A DNA stretch of 64,000 nucleotides, taken from Alphaproteobacteria bacterium. GTDB taxonomy: Bacteria > Pseudomonadota > Alphaproteobacteria > Ferrovibrionales > Ferrovibrionaceae. The first letter of the stretch is position 1; every line of letters begins with the position of its first letter. The notes under the pieces are model-generated. The model was not told the origin of the DNA and searched no databases. It saw only the letters and a list, made by a program, of their open reading frames with translations. The DNA lies in contig JAFKFH010000006.1 in the NCBI GenBank assembly GCA_017307375.1, forward strand, positions 62,001 to 126,000, in the 5' to 3' direction. Both the position numbers and the translations under genes were made by a program. Shown here one piece after another: positions 6,767 through 17,692 of this stretch.

Positions 6767-9348
6767 TCAGCCGAAGCGCGGCCGGCGTTTTTCGCGGAAC
6801 GCGGCCAGGCCCTCGACCAAGTCGCGACCGTCGACATGGATGGCAAAACGCTCGAGTTCCGCTTGCAGGCCCCGTTCGCGGCTGGGGCCACCCGTCAACA
6901 GTGCCTTTATGTGGCGCACCACTTCCGGGCTGGCGGCGCAGATGTCGCGGGCAAGCGCACGCGACCGTTCCATGACCTGCGCCGCCGGCACCACCTCATT
7001 GATCAGGCCCCAGCCCGCGAGCGTCTCGGCGGTGACGAGTTTGGCGGTATAGAGAAGTTCGCGTGCGTGCGAGGCGGACAGACGCTCGGCCAGCCGCACC
7101 GTCGAGCCGCCCGCCGGTACCACGCCGTAGCGGGCATGGCCGTCGCCGATGCGTGCGCCGGCCGCGGCGACGATCAGGTCGCAGGCCAGCATCAGTTCGA
7201 TTCCGCCGGCGACGGCGGTGCCGTTGACGGCGGCGATCACCGGTACCGGCAGTCCGGCGAGCCGGCTGATGACGCGCTGGTTGTAGGCAAGGTCGCGCAG
7301 CAGCAGTGCCTTGCCGGCGTGCAGCGTCGCCTCGAATTCGATCAGGTCCCCACCGGCACAGAACGCCCGGCCGGCGCCGGTCAAAATGACGGCCCGCAGG
7401 TCGTCCATGGTTTCCAGGGCGGCAAGCTGCGCGTCCAACCGATGCATGAGCTCGCGCGAGGCGGCGTTGAGTTGGGCCGGACGATTGAGCGTCACGATGG
7501 CGATGCCATCCTCGATGTCGAGCGTGACGGCGTCGGCCCGGGCCAGGATATAGGTCTGCGGCAAGGGTCGAAGGGCCGCGGCCAGCGCGGCGAGATGGCC
7601 GTCGGTGGCGGTCGAAAGCGTGACCTCGACAACGGGTTGCCTGCCGTCGTCCGTGCCGGTGGTGATCTCGACGGCAACGTCCGGCCCGCAGATCGCCGCT
7701 GCCTCCAGCCGTACCTTCTCGCGGATCGCGAGATCGCGTAGCGCCGGCTTGAAGATCTTGCCGACCGCGGTGACCGGCAGCGCATCGATCAGCATGACGC
7801 TGCGCGGCCGGGCCGGCGGCTCATGGACATGGTCGTCGAGAAAGCGTCGCAGCGCATCGGGATCGATCATCACGCCCGGTTGCGCCACCACGAACAGCGC
7901 GGGTACTTCGCCGGCATGCTGGTCGGGCATGCCGACCGCGGCGCTGATCTGGATTCCCGGGAAGCGGTTGGCGACATCCTCGATCGCCGCCGGATCGATA
8001 TTGTGGCCGCTACGGACGATCAGGTCTTTCTCCCGGCCGGTCAGCACCAGCCGTTCGTCGTGGGTCAGATAGCCGATATCACCCGTCGTCAGCCAGCCAT
8101 CGTCGCCGAGGGTGCCGTGGTTATGGGCCGGATCGAGATAGCCGGGGAATACCTGCGGGCCGCGCACCTGGACCAGGCCGCTTTCGCCCGGGCCGCAGGG
8201 CGCGTGTCCGCGATCGAGCGCGACGATACGGGTTTGGGCGTAGGGCGCCCTGAACCCGACGCTGCCGGGCACGCGCTCGCCCCGGCCCGGGTTGAAGGCG
8301 ATGGCCGCCGCCGTCTCGGTCATGCCGTAGGTCTCATAGAGACGGATGCCGGTCGCGGCCTCGAAGCGCTGCCCGACCGCCGCGGGCAGTACGGCACCGC
8401 CGGTGCCGGCCATGCGCACCGACGAGACGTCGGTGCCGGGCACCCAGGCCTGGGTGATCGCCGCGATCGAGGTCGGCACGCCGGTGACGACCGTGGCCCG
8501 GAATCGCTGCACGATGTCCCAGTAGCGCCGGACGACGTCGGGCGGGCGCAGGCCATAGGGCGAGGGCACCACCACATGTCCACCGGCGGCGAGCACCGCC
8601 AGCCCGGTCGTGATCGTGCCGCCGACGTGGAAGAACGGAAAGCCGTTGATGACGACATCGTTCTCGTCATAGCCGTAGACCTGCCCGAAGCCGAAGGCTG
8701 CGTGGATCTGGTTGCCGTGGGTCAGTTGCACCAGCTTCGGCCGTCCGGTGGTGCCGCCGGTGTGGAACAAGGCGCAGACCGTGTCGCGATCATTGGCGGG
8801 GGTGAAGTCGAGCGCATCGGCGCGATGCGTTCGCAGCGCGTCGTCAAGGCCTCCGCCCATGACAAGGACATGGCGCAGGCTCGGCACGTGATCCAGCACC
8901 CCCTCGGCCTTGGCCCGGCAGGCTTCGTCCAGCCGCCGGTCGGCCACGACCAGGATTTCGGCCCGCTGCGCATTGAGCAGGTCGAAGATTGCCTCGCGCG
9001 ACAGCAGGTAGTTCAGCGTGCCGGCGACACCTGCGACCTGCGCGCCGAGCAGCGTGGCGGGCAGCCCCGGCAGGGTCGGGGTCAGGAAGGCGACGCTGCC
9101 ACTGCCCGGCCGGATCCCCAGGCCATGGAACAGGTTCGCCGCCCGGGTGATCTCGGCCAGCAGGTCGCGGTGGGACAGCGTGACGTCGCTATCGCCGCCC
9201 AGCACGGTCAGGGCAGGGCGATCGCCTGCGGTCGCGAGGAACAGGTCGTAAAGATTGCGGGCGGTGACCACCTCGTCATAGGGCATCGCCTCGATCGCCA
9301 CGACATCGGCGATCGTGCGGACGGTTCGCACCGGCCGGGTCGTCCGCA

Positions 9349-9349
<1 letters not shown>
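6767..9349 (-). CDS. Acyl-CoA ligase / enoyl-CoA hydratase fusion protein
   Basis: An 860-residue bifunctional protein. Residues 1 to about 510 are an AMP-forming acyl-CoA synthetase with P-loop HTGGTTGRPK, YGMTET, the TTGDIGYLTHDERLVLTGREKD hinge region and the catalytic C-terminal Lys in VGKIFK. Residues from about 610 to the end are a complete crotonase domain (IVTLNRPAQLNAAS, AFCAGGDL, GGIELMLACDL). The crotonase keeps the Glu in GGIEL but has GHARYG where hydratases usually have PE, so one catalytic Glu is missing and a non-hydratase crotonase reaction is possible. It starts inside the stop codon of the ABC ATPase gene (ATGA). It is the last gene of the import operon, so it probably activates an imported acid to its CoA thioester and processes it. 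Confidence 0.85.
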
Positions 9350-10842
<1,493 letters not shown>

Positions 10843-10843
10843 T

Positions 10844-11872
10844 TCATGCCTCCGGCAAGGCGACGACGACATCGTCGCCACGCGCGGCCGCGAAGACGGT
10901 TCCGCCATGCGCGACGACGCTGGTGATGCCATGGGTGCGGCCATCGGCCCGGCTATGCAGGCTCGATACCGGCTGGAATGCCGCATCGAGCCGGACGCAC
11001 AGGCCGGTCGACAGGCTCGGCGCCCAGGGTTTCAGCAGGCCCAGATGCTTGACCCCGCCGCCCTGCAGCGGCTCGTAGAAGCTGCGCCCCGATCGCAGTT
11101 TCGGCGCGATCCAGTAGGGCTGCGGCACCTCGGCGATCATCCGCCTGACATAGGCGGTTTCGCGCAGCACGAATTCGACGAGCTGGCTGCGCGGCGCGAA
11201 GATCGCCAGCCAGTAATGGTCGCCGCTGCGCGACAGCCGGCCCGGATAGCCCGGGAGGTCGCCATAGAGAACTCGGGGCCGCGCCGGTTCGGCGGGATCG
11301 ATGCAGACCAGGCGGTGCTTCCAGGCCTCGGCCACGACCGGTCGGCCCTTGCCGTCGATCGCCAGGCCGCTCGGCCAGGCGAGACCGGCGGCAAGCCGGG
11401 CGGCACGGCCCGTGGCCAGGTCGATCTGCCACAGACTGCCGGTGGCGCCGCGCTGCAGCAGATCGAGCTGCCACTCGTCGGGCCGATGGCGCGCCGACCC
11501 GCAGGCGACATAGAGCGCGGTTTCCGTGATGGCCATCGCGGTGATGCACCCGCCCTCGACGCGATGGCGGCGCCCGTCGATCAGGATGGCGCCGTTTGCC
11601 AGCGCGATCGCCGGGCCTTCGATGCAGGTGATGCGATCGTCCACCTGCAGCACATGCTGCCATCGGCCCGCGGCATCGAGCGTCAGGAGGGTATCGCCGG
11701 CCGCGGCGAGCAGCCGGCCGCCATGGACCGTCAGGCAGTCGACGCCGTCGAGGCGATGTCGTGCCGCGGCCTCGTCCAAGGCCCGGTTCGGCCGCAGCGC
11801 GCCGTCAAGCGGCGGCACCGTTACGGCGGCATCGCCGCGGCCCAGGAAGTTGTCGATCGCCTTGAGGATCAT
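10844..11872 (-). CDS. Strictosidine-synthase/SMP-30-like six-bladed propeller
   Basis: A 342-residue beta-propeller of the SMP-30/strictosidine-synthase-like group, with repeated blade motifs such as WPSGLAIDGKGRPVVAEAW, LPGYPGRLSRSGDHYWLAI and a closing HGITSVVAHGG. It is a diverged paralogue of the C-terminal half of the gene upstream; LPGYP and the segment after it align. No signal peptide is visible, so it is cytoplasmic. The family includes lactonases and hydrolases, so opening of a lactone made from the imported substrate is a reasonable guess, not shown. It is joined to its neighbours by ATGA overlap upstream and a one-base gap downstream. Confidence 0.75.
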   Translation of the reverse strand: MILKAIDNFLGRGDAAVTVPPLDGALRPNRALDEAAARHRLDGVDCLTVHGGRLLAAAGDTLLTLDAAGRWQHVLQVDDRITCIEGPAIALANGAILIDGRRHRVEGGCITAMAITETALYVACGSARHRPDEWQLDLLQRGATGSLWQIDLATGRAARLAAGLAWPSGLAIDGKGRPVVAEAWKHRLVCIDPAEPARPRVLYGDLPGYPGRLSRSGDHYWLAIFAPRSQLVEFVLRETAYVRRMIAEVPQPYWIAPKLRSGRSFYEPLQGGGVKHLGLLKPWAPSLSTGLCVRLDAAFQPVSSLHSRADGRTHGITSVVAHGGTVFAAARGDDVVVALPEA

Positions 11873-13983
11873 GACCGCCCCCAATAGGCGCGCTGGCCGG
11901 TCCAGTCGGGATCGGAATCCGGCAGTTTCAGGCGCCCGATGCGGTTGTTCAGCAGCCCGCCGATATAGAGATGGCCGCGATGCTCGCGCATCGAGGTGAT
12001 CATCGGATGGTTCTCGCCGCCCTGGTCCCAGAGCACGTCGAGGATCGTGCCCCGGTCGTCGAAGCGGACGACGCAGCCGGAATTGATGTTGGGATAGAGC
12101 CATTCGTCCGGCGCTATGCGCCGGGCCATGCGCTTGCGGAACCCCGGCATCTTGAGTGCGAGGTCGAGCGACGGGGTACGCATGCCGACCAGCGCGAGCC
12201 AGTAGGTGCCGTCCGAGGCGCGATTGATGTTGTCGGGGTATCCCGGCAGGTCGGCGATGACCGTCTCGACACTGCCGGACTTTGGTCCGGCGAAGTAATA
12301 GCGGCTGACCCGGCAGCCCCAGGTCTCGGCGAACAGGAACGACTGGCCGTCATGGGTCATGCAGATCCCATTGGGGAACATCAGGTTCTTCAGCACCGTC
12401 CGCGTGCTGGCCGTGGCCGGGTCGTAGCAGACGATGCGGCCGTTGCCGCGCGCCTCGAGGCAGTCGACCGGCCATTCGTGCATTTCGTAGCGGATCGTCG
12501 CCTCGCTGAAGAATACCCGGCCGTCCGGCGCGATATCGAGGTCGTCGGCCAGGCGCAGGCGCGAATCGTCGACGATCGAGAACCACGACCGGTTGGTCTC
12601 GTCGGTCAGCTTCTCGATCCTGCGGTCGGGGGTGATGCGGTAGAGCCCCATGCCGCCGATGCAGCAGAGCAGGTTGCCGTCGCGGTCGAACGCCATGCCG
12701 AGCGGCCGGCCGCCGACATGGGCGTAGACTTCCCAGCGGCGGTAGTCGGGGGCAAGGAACCGGATGATGTCGCCGGTGCGGTTGCCTGCATAGATGTGGT
12801 CGTCGTCGTCGAGGATCACGTCCTCCGGCCCGTCGATCTCGCCCAGCCCGATCAGTTCGACCCCGCGCAGGCGGTCGTTCAGCGCGTAGGGCGAGCCCGC
12901 GTCGGTGCCCGGGGCGGGCGGCAATGCGGCGAAGACCGGGGAGACGTAGACCTTCGACAGCACCTTGTGACGGTTCTTCAGCCAGCGGACGTCGATGGCG
13001 ACGGCGCCGAGCAGCACGAGGCCGAGCAGCAGCGAGTTGGCGCCGCTGGTGACACCGAGGCGCACCAGGCTGTTGACCATGATCATCACCGTGATCGACC
13101 CGATGATCGCCTTGGCGGCCGAGCCGCGCCCGCCGCCCAGGCTGTTGCCGCCGAGCACGGCGGCGGTCAGCGCCGCGACCTCGAGCCCGATGCCGGTATC
13201 GGCGCCGGCACCGCCGAGGCGCGAGGCGAACAGCACGCCGGCCAGCGCCGCAAGGGTGCCGGAGACGACATAGGTCAGGCAGATCACCCGCCGCACCGGG
13301 ATGCCGACATTGTGGGCCGAGCGGCGCGAGCCGCCGGTGGCCAGTACGTGCCAGCCGATGCGCGAGCGGCTGAGGATCAGATGGGCCGCGATCGCGACGA
13401 CGGCGGTGACGACGACGCTGAACGGCAGGCCGGCGACCGACCCCTCGCCGAAGAAGAACCAGATGTCGGAATCGACGAAGGCGGCGGCGATCGCGACCGA
13501 GTATTTCAGCAGCAGCATGTCGACCACCGCGCGCACGATGATCAGCGTGACCAGGGTGGTGAGGAAGGCGCGCAGGCGGAGATAGCCGACCAGCAGGCCG
13601 TTGATCAGGCCGACCGCGGCGCCGCAGCCCAGGGTCGCGGCCACCACCGCGCCGACCGGCCAGCCGGCGACGTTGAGCAGGGCGAGCGCGACGATATTGC
13701 CCAGCGCAAAGGTCGAGCCGACGCTGAGGTCGATGCCGCCGGCGACCATCACGATCATCAGCGCCAACACCAGCAGGCTGAACTCGCCCCATTGGCGCAA
13801 CAGATTGCCGATGCTGCCCGCGCTGAAGAAGTCGGGGATCAGGGCGCCGAAGGTCGCGACGACCGCGATCAGGATGACAGCGGGGATGACGTTGTCGATC
13901 CAGCGCTTGGTCAGGAGTTCGCCGAGGAGATGATCGGGCACGACGCGATAGCGCCAGTACGCAACGGTATCTGACAGGGACAT
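11869..13983 (-). CDS. ABC permease fused to strictosidine-synthase-like propeller
   Basis: A 704-residue fusion. Residues 1 to about 335 are a multi-span RbsC-type permease with the family signature GGIDLSVGSTFALGNIVAL and the AAVLGGNSLGGGRGS loop. After a short linker (about 336-365), residues to the end form a complete strictosidine-synthase/SMP-30-like propeller (GPEDVILDDDDHIYAGNRTGD, MFPNGICMTHDGQSFLFAETW, LPGYPDNINRASDGTYWLAL). RbsC-type permeases normally have a cytoplasmic C-terminus, so the propeller would sit on the inner face of the membrane at the exit of the channel. There is no stop or frameshift between the two halves. ATG at 13983 gives a normal permease start. It overlaps the paralogous propeller gene by ATGA. 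Confidence 0.88.
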   Translation of the reverse strand: MSLSDTVAYWRYRVVPDHLLGELLTKRWIDNVIPAVILIAVVATFGALIPDFFSAGSIGNLLRQWGEFSLLVLALMIVMVAGGIDLSVGSTFALGNIVALALLNVAGWPVGAVVAATLGCGAAVGLINGLLVGYLRLRAFLTTLVTLIIVRAVVDMLLLKYSVAIAAAFVDSDIWFFFGEGSVAGLPFSVVVTAVVAIAAHLILSRSRIGWHVLATGGSRRSAHNVGIPVRRVICLTYVVSGTLAALAGVLFASRLGGAGADTGIGLEVAALTAAVLGGNSLGGGRGSAAKAIIGSITVMIMVNSLVRLGVTSGANSLLLGLVLLGAVAIDVRWLKNRHKVLSKVYVSPVFAALPPAPGTDAGSPYALNDRLRGVELIGLGEIDGPEDVILDDDDHIYAGNRTGDIIRFLAPDYRRWEVYAHVGGRPLGMAFDRDGNLLCCIGGMGLYRITPDRRIEKLTDETNRSWFSIVDDSRLRLADDLDIAPDGRVFFSEATIRYEMHEWPVDCLEARGNGRIVCYDPATASTRTVLKNLMFPNGICMTHDGQSFLFAETWGCRVSRYYFAGPKSGSVETVIADLPGYPDNINRASDGTYWLALVGMRTPSLDLALKMPGFRKRMARRIAPDEWLYPNINSGCVVRFDDRGTILDVLWDQGGENHPMITSMREHRGHLYIGGLLNNRIGRLKLPDSDPDWTGQRAYWGRS

Positions 13984-14009
13984 GATGCCTTGCTCTGTTC
14001 GCCTGAGGG

Positions 14010-14035
14010 GCCGGCACGGCGGTGGCCGTGCCGGC
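14010..14035 (-). promoter_or_regulatory. Post-binding-protein hairpin
   Basis: Perfect 11-bp stem GCCGGCACGGC (14010-14020) with GCCGTGCCGGC (14025-14035), four-base loop, in the 62-base gap between the binding-protein gene and the permease-propeller gene. There is no T-run, so it more likely protects the upstream mRNA or partly attenuates transcription than stops it fully. Confidence 0.6.
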
Positions 14036-14045
14036 GGCTGCGGAA

Positions 14046-15041
14046 CTACTTCTTGGCGGCGAGCGTCCAGCAGGACCCCGGGTTGATGTTGTCCTTGGTC
14101 ATGAAGGTCAGCGGCGAGAACAGCGTGGTCTTGACCGCGCCGGCCTTCTGCTTGTTCTGCAGGATCTGCTTGATCATCGTCGCCATGTCGCGGGCCTGGC
14201 CTGGCACGTCGTAGGACACGACCTCGCTGTAGGTGCCGTTGTTGAGCCCGTCGCAGGCCGCCTTGTTGCCGCCGCCCGAGGTGATCAGGTAGACGTTCTT
14301 GCCCGATTCCCGGATCGCCGCGCCGGTCCCCAGGTCCATCACGTCCCAGAAGCCGACGATACCGCAGAGGTCGGGATGCTGCTGCAGCACCGTCGCCGCG
14401 ATGTTCCGCGCCTTGGTCGCGTCCCAGTCGGCCGCCTGGTTGGAGACGACCTTCATGTCCGGGTTCTTGCCGAAGACGTTGTTGATCCCCTGCATCTGGT
14501 AAGCGGAGGCCGCGGCGGTCAGCACGCCCTGGATGATGGCGACCTTGCCGTTCCCGCCGTTCTTGGGCGAGCATTTGCCGATCAGCTTGCCGGCCATCTG
14601 CTCGCCCATGTCGACGTAGTCGGCGCCGATGAAGGCGTCGGTCGAATAGCTCGACCGCATGTTGATCTGGACGACGTGGATGCCGGCATCCTCGGCCCGC
14701 TTCAGCAGGCGGGCATAGGATTGCACATCTGGGTTATGGACGACGATGACGTCGGGTTTCTCGGAGATCAGCGAGGTGATCGCCTGGGCGCCGGCATCCG
14801 TGCTCCAGTTGGGGTCCCGCACCTCGAAGGTCATGCCGAGCGGCTCGATCGCCGAGCGGATACCGGCGGCCCAGCCCTCGGTCAGGTCGAAGCCCATGGC
14901 GACCGGCACGTAGGCGACCTTCTTGCCTTTCAGCGACGAGTAGTAGGGCGCGCGGGTCGGATCGTCGATGCCCTGCGCGAACGCGGTGCCGCCGCACGCC
15001 AGCAGCGAGACGGCGAGCAAGCCTGCCTTGATCAGCTTCAT
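14046..15041 (-). CDS. Periplasmic sugar-type solute-binding protein
   Basis: A 331-residue substrate-binding protein with a clear Sec signal peptide (MKLIKAGLLAVSLLACGGTAFA, cut near residue 22). The Peripla_BP_4 fold is visible in KKVAYVPVAMGFDLTEGW, PDVIVVHNPDV, and the hinge/ligand region of the second lobe (DLCGIVGFWDVMDLGTGAAI). A typical AGGGAGG ribosome site precedes the ATG at 15041. Ligand unknown; the operon enzymes suggest a compound that gives a carboxylic acid or lactone. It is followed by the hairpin at 14010-14035, consistent with higher expression than the permeases. Confidence 0.9.
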   Translation of the reverse strand: MKLIKAGLLAVSLLACGGTAFAQGIDDPTRAPYYSSLKGKKVAYVPVAMGFDLTEGWAAGIRSAIEPLGMTFEVRDPNWSTDAGAQAITSLISEKPDVIVVHNPDVQSYARLLKRAEDAGIHVVQINMRSSYSTDAFIGADYVDMGEQMAGKLIGKCSPKNGGNGKVAIIQGVLTAAASAYQMQGINNVFGKNPDMKVVSNQAADWDATKARNIAATVLQQHPDLCGIVGFWDVMDLGTGAAIRESGKNVYLITSGGGNKAACDGLNNGTYSEVVSYDVPGQARDMATMIKQILQNKQKAGAVKTTLFSPLTFMTKDNINPGSCWTLAAKK

Positions 15042-15052
15042 GGTAGTCCTCC

Positions 15053-16027
15053 CTAGATGTCCCCTTGTTGCGCTGTCTGCTCGTCGCGGGGGTTGAGGAT
15101 CGTGTCGATCACGATCGCGGTGAGCAGGATCACGCTCTTGATCACGTTCTGGAGCGTGTATTGGATGTCCATGATGGTCATGCCGTTGAGCAGCACGCCG
15201 ATCAGCAGCGTGCCGACGATGACGTTGCGGATGCCGCCGCGCCCGCCCGACAGGCCGATGCCGCCCAGCACCACGACCAGGATCACGTCGTAGACGAAGG
15301 TCGAGTTGGCGATACGGGTGTTCATCGAGGCGACGGAGGCAGCGGTGACGATGCCGGCGACGAAGCCGATCAGCGACGACATCATGTATTGCAGCACGAT
15401 GATCGGCCGTGCCGGCACGCCGGAGATGCGCGCGGCGGCAAGGTTGTCGCCGACCGCGCGCAGGTAGCGGCCGGCGCGTGTCTGCCTCAGGAACAGGAAG
15501 GCCAAGAGGCAGACGCCGGCAAACAGATAGATCGGCACGGGTACGCCGAGTACGGCGCCCTGACCGAGCCACAGCAGATACCGCGCGTGATCGGGAAAGT
15601 AGAGAACATCGAGGTTGAACAGGAAATAGCGACCGAAGCCGTAGACCGCAGTTCCCATGGCAAGCGTGGCGAAGATCGCGGGGATCTCGACATAGGCGAT
15701 CAGGAAGCCGTTGATCATGCCGACCGCCAGGCAGAACACGACGCCGATCACGGCGGCCTGCGCCACCGGCATGCCGGTGCCGATCAATTGCAGCGTCCAG
15801 GCGACCGAGATCGCCATGGCGGCGATCAGCGACAGGTCGATGCCGCGGCCGATCACGACCAGCGCCATCGCAACGCCGAGAATTCCCAGGATCGATACGC
15901 TGCGCAGCAGGTTCAACAGGTTGTTGGCCGTGAGGAAACCGGGAAGCGCGATCGAAAAGCCGATGCAGAGCAGTACCGCCAGACCCAGCACGATCTGTTC
16001 TTGGGTCAGCCGTCCAAAAATACTCAT
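15053..16027 (-). CDS. Sugar-type ABC transporter permease
   Basis: A 324-residue multi-span RbsC-family permease with the signature GRGIDLSLIAAMAISVAW and the VVVLGGIGLSGGRGGIRN loop. The start ATG at 16027 has GGGATGG upstream. It is the first gene of the leftward operon (permease, binding protein, permease-propeller, propeller, ATPase, ligase-hydratase). The importer would be a heterodimer of this protein and the fused permease. Transcription starts in the 200-base gap shared with the divergent AraC gene. Confidence 0.9.
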   Translation of the reverse strand: MSIFGRLTQEQIVLGLAVLLCIGFSIALPGFLTANNLLNLLRSVSILGILGVAMALVVIGRGIDLSLIAAMAISVAWTLQLIGTGMPVAQAAVIGVVFCLAVGMINGFLIAYVEIPAIFATLAMGTAVYGFGRYFLFNLDVLYFPDHARYLLWLGQGAVLGVPVPIYLFAGVCLLAFLFLRQTRAGRYLRAVGDNLAAARISGVPARPIIVLQYMMSSLIGFVAGIVTAASVASMNTRIANSTFVYDVILVVVLGGIGLSGGRGGIRNVIVGTLLIGVLLNGMTIMDIQYTLQNVIKSVILLTAIVIDTILNPRDEQTAQQGDI

Positions 16028-16141
16028 TTTCCATCCCCAGGATTTATCGCTGCCGGCTTTTGCTGCCGCGCTTTTGCAGGACGTTAGGGGCGGATCTGGC
16101 CGGAATCTTTCGCCAGGGCGCACAACTTTTTGCTGAACGTG

Positions 16142-16178
16142 CACTACCTCTTGCCGGATCGCGCGGTAGTGACATACT
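16142..16178 (+). promoter_or_regulatory. Divergent promoter region with inverted repeat
   Basis: In the gap between the permease operon and the AraC gene, CACTACC (16142-16148) pairs with GGTAGTG (16165-16171). A possible sigma70-like promoter, TTGCCG (16151-16156) and CATACT (16173-16178) with 16-base spacing, overlaps it. This would suit AraC autoregulation; both elements are weak predictions. Confidence 0.35.
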
Positions 16179-16230
16179 GGGGCGCATCAGCCTAAAGGCG
16201 GAGAAAACCGCCGGCATAAGGGGAGGGGGA

Positions 16231-17163
16231 ATGGATCTCGTTTTTTCGACGGACCAGTTCGAACCCGCGAAGCGCTATGCGGCCTGGCGCGACGCCATCT
16301 GTGACGTCTATGTCCATGTCGACGTCGCGGCCAGCGATCCCGACGACTACAAGGGCTTCATTCGCGAAACCGCCTTCGGCGAGATCATGCTGACCGACAT
16401 CCTGCTGTCCGAGCAGCGGATCATGCGGCGGGCCCACCATATCTCCAGCCTTGATAAGGATTGCTACTATCTGCAGCTGATCCAGCGCGGCCATCTGAAT
16501 GTGCTGCAGAAGGGCGAGGTCTATTCGTCCAATCCGGCACGCGGCGCGATCTTCTGCGCGACCGAGCAATACGAGCTGCAATGCCTGGGCGAGGTTCGGT
16601 CCTACTACCTGGAACTGCCGCGCGCCGCCTTTGCCCAGCGTTTCCCGCGCGAGAAGGTGCCGCTGTCGGCAGCGATCAACTCGACCCAGGGTCTCGGGCG
16701 CATCGCCACCGAATTCTGCGGGATGCTGGCGGCCGAGGGCGGCAGGCTCGACACCGAGGTGCGGGCCGGCCTCGGCGATCAGCTGATGGATATCCTGGCC
16801 CTGACGCTGCTATCGGCCGAAGACCAAGTCGGCGATGCCGACGGGGCGGTGCAGAAGGCGCGGCTGCGCTCGATCCAGAACTGGATCGAGGAGCATCTGG
16901 GCGAGCACGACCTGTCGCTCGAACGCATCGCGTTCGCCAACAACATCTCGCTGCGCTATCTGCACACGCTGTTCCGCCAGAGCGAGATGTCGGCGTCCGA
17001 ATGGCTGTGGCATCGCCGGCTGCAGCGTTGCTACGATCTGATCGCCCGGGGTGACGGCCGGTCGATCACCGCAATCGCCTTCGATCTCGGCTTCAACTCC
17101 TCGGCGCATTTCTCGACGATGTTCCGCCGCAAATACGGTCTCAGGCCGCGCGACCTGCGCTGA
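16231..17163 (+). CDS. AraC-family transcriptional regulator
   Basis: A 310-residue regulator. Residues 1-190 match the AraC-binding-like (cupin-type) ligand domain found in this subfamily (DQFEPAKRYAAWRDAI start). Residues about 205-308 are the double helix-turn-helix (LSLERIAFANNISLRYLHTLFR and ITAIAFDLGFNSSAHFSTMFRRKYG). ATG at 16231 is preceded by GGGGAGGGGG. It is transcribed away from the ribose-type import operon, so it is the likely local activator responding to the imported substrate or its CoA product. Confidence 0.88.
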   Translation: MDLVFSTDQFEPAKRYAAWRDAICDVYVHVDVAASDPDDYKGFIRETAFGEIMLTDILLSEQRIMRRAHHISSLDKDCYYLQLIQRGHLNVLQKGEVYSSNPARGAIFCATEQYELQCLGEVRSYYLELPRAAFAQRFPREKVPLSAAINSTQGLGRIATEFCGMLAAEGGRLDTEVRAGLGDQLMDILALTLLSAEDQVGDADGAVQKARLRSIQNWIEEHLGEHDLSLERIAFANNISLRYLHTLFRQSEMSASEWLWHRRLQRCYDLIARGDGRSITAIAFDLGFNSSAHFSTMFRRKYGLRPRDLR

Positions 17164-17188
17164 GCTGCCGCCGCCTGCCCATCGATCG

Positions 17189-17692
17189 TCACCGGAACTC
17201 GGCGGCGCTCGCCTCCAGCCAGCCGGCAAAGTCCGCACCGAGGCTGCGGAACACGGCGAGTTCATAGACGCCGGCCGAAAGATGACGCAGCCGCAGGTCG
17301 ATATGGCCGGCGCGGGTCAGCGCGACGGCACCGGGCGGCAGCGCCGCCGGATCGAGGTCGATCGGCAGCATCTTGGCCAGGGTGTCGCGCACCCGCAGGC
17401 CCGAAACCTCGGTCAAGTGCCAGCCATCGGACTGATCGGTGACGGCTGCCTGCCCGGCAAGCCGGCCGGCGAGGTCGCGCGCGATCGGCCGATCGGCGAT
17501 CGCCGACCACTCGCCCGGGCCGGCCCAGGCGAAGGCGATGTCGGCGCCGCCGGCCCACCGTCCGGCAGATGGCAGGTCGATGCCGTAGGCCGCGGCGATC
17601 GTTGCAGCGACTGCACCGGCCTGGCCGCGCCGCGCCTCGATCGAGGCGAGGAAGCGGTCGCGGGTGACGATCGCAATCCCGGGTTCATCCAT
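17189..17692 (-). CDS. soxG: Sarcosine oxidase gamma subunit
   Basis: A 167-residue protein of the SoxG family, related to the GcvT/folate-binding fold, with FAWAGPGEWSAI and the segment DGWHLTEVSGLRVRDTLAKMLPIDLDPAALPPG typical of the subunit. It is the last gene of the soxBDAG order and overlaps soxA by 8 bases. The gamma subunit is structural in the heterotetramer that oxidises sarcosine to glycine, passing the methyl carbon to tetrahydrofolate. No terminator is evident before the convergent AraC gene ends 25 bases away. Confidence 0.9.
   Translation of the reverse strand: MDEPGIAIVTRDRFLASIEARRGQAGAVAATIAAAYGIDLPSAGRWAGGADIAFAWAGPGEWSAIADRPIARDLAGRLAGQAAVTDQSDGWHLTEVSGLRVRDTLAKMLPIDLDPAALPPGAVALTRAGHIDLRLRHLSAGVYELAVFRSLGADFAGWLEASAAEFR

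Noticed and set aside
11971-13974. 667-codon frame antisense to the permease-propeller fusion
   Set aside because: Composition is that of a shadow (many Ala/Asp/Arg/Gln), with no motif; the opposite strand encodes clear membrane spans and a propeller.
11869-13983. Permease-propeller fusion as two separate genes
   Set aside because: No in-frame stop, and no ribosome site with a start codon in the linker; the frame is continuous from 13983 to 11869.
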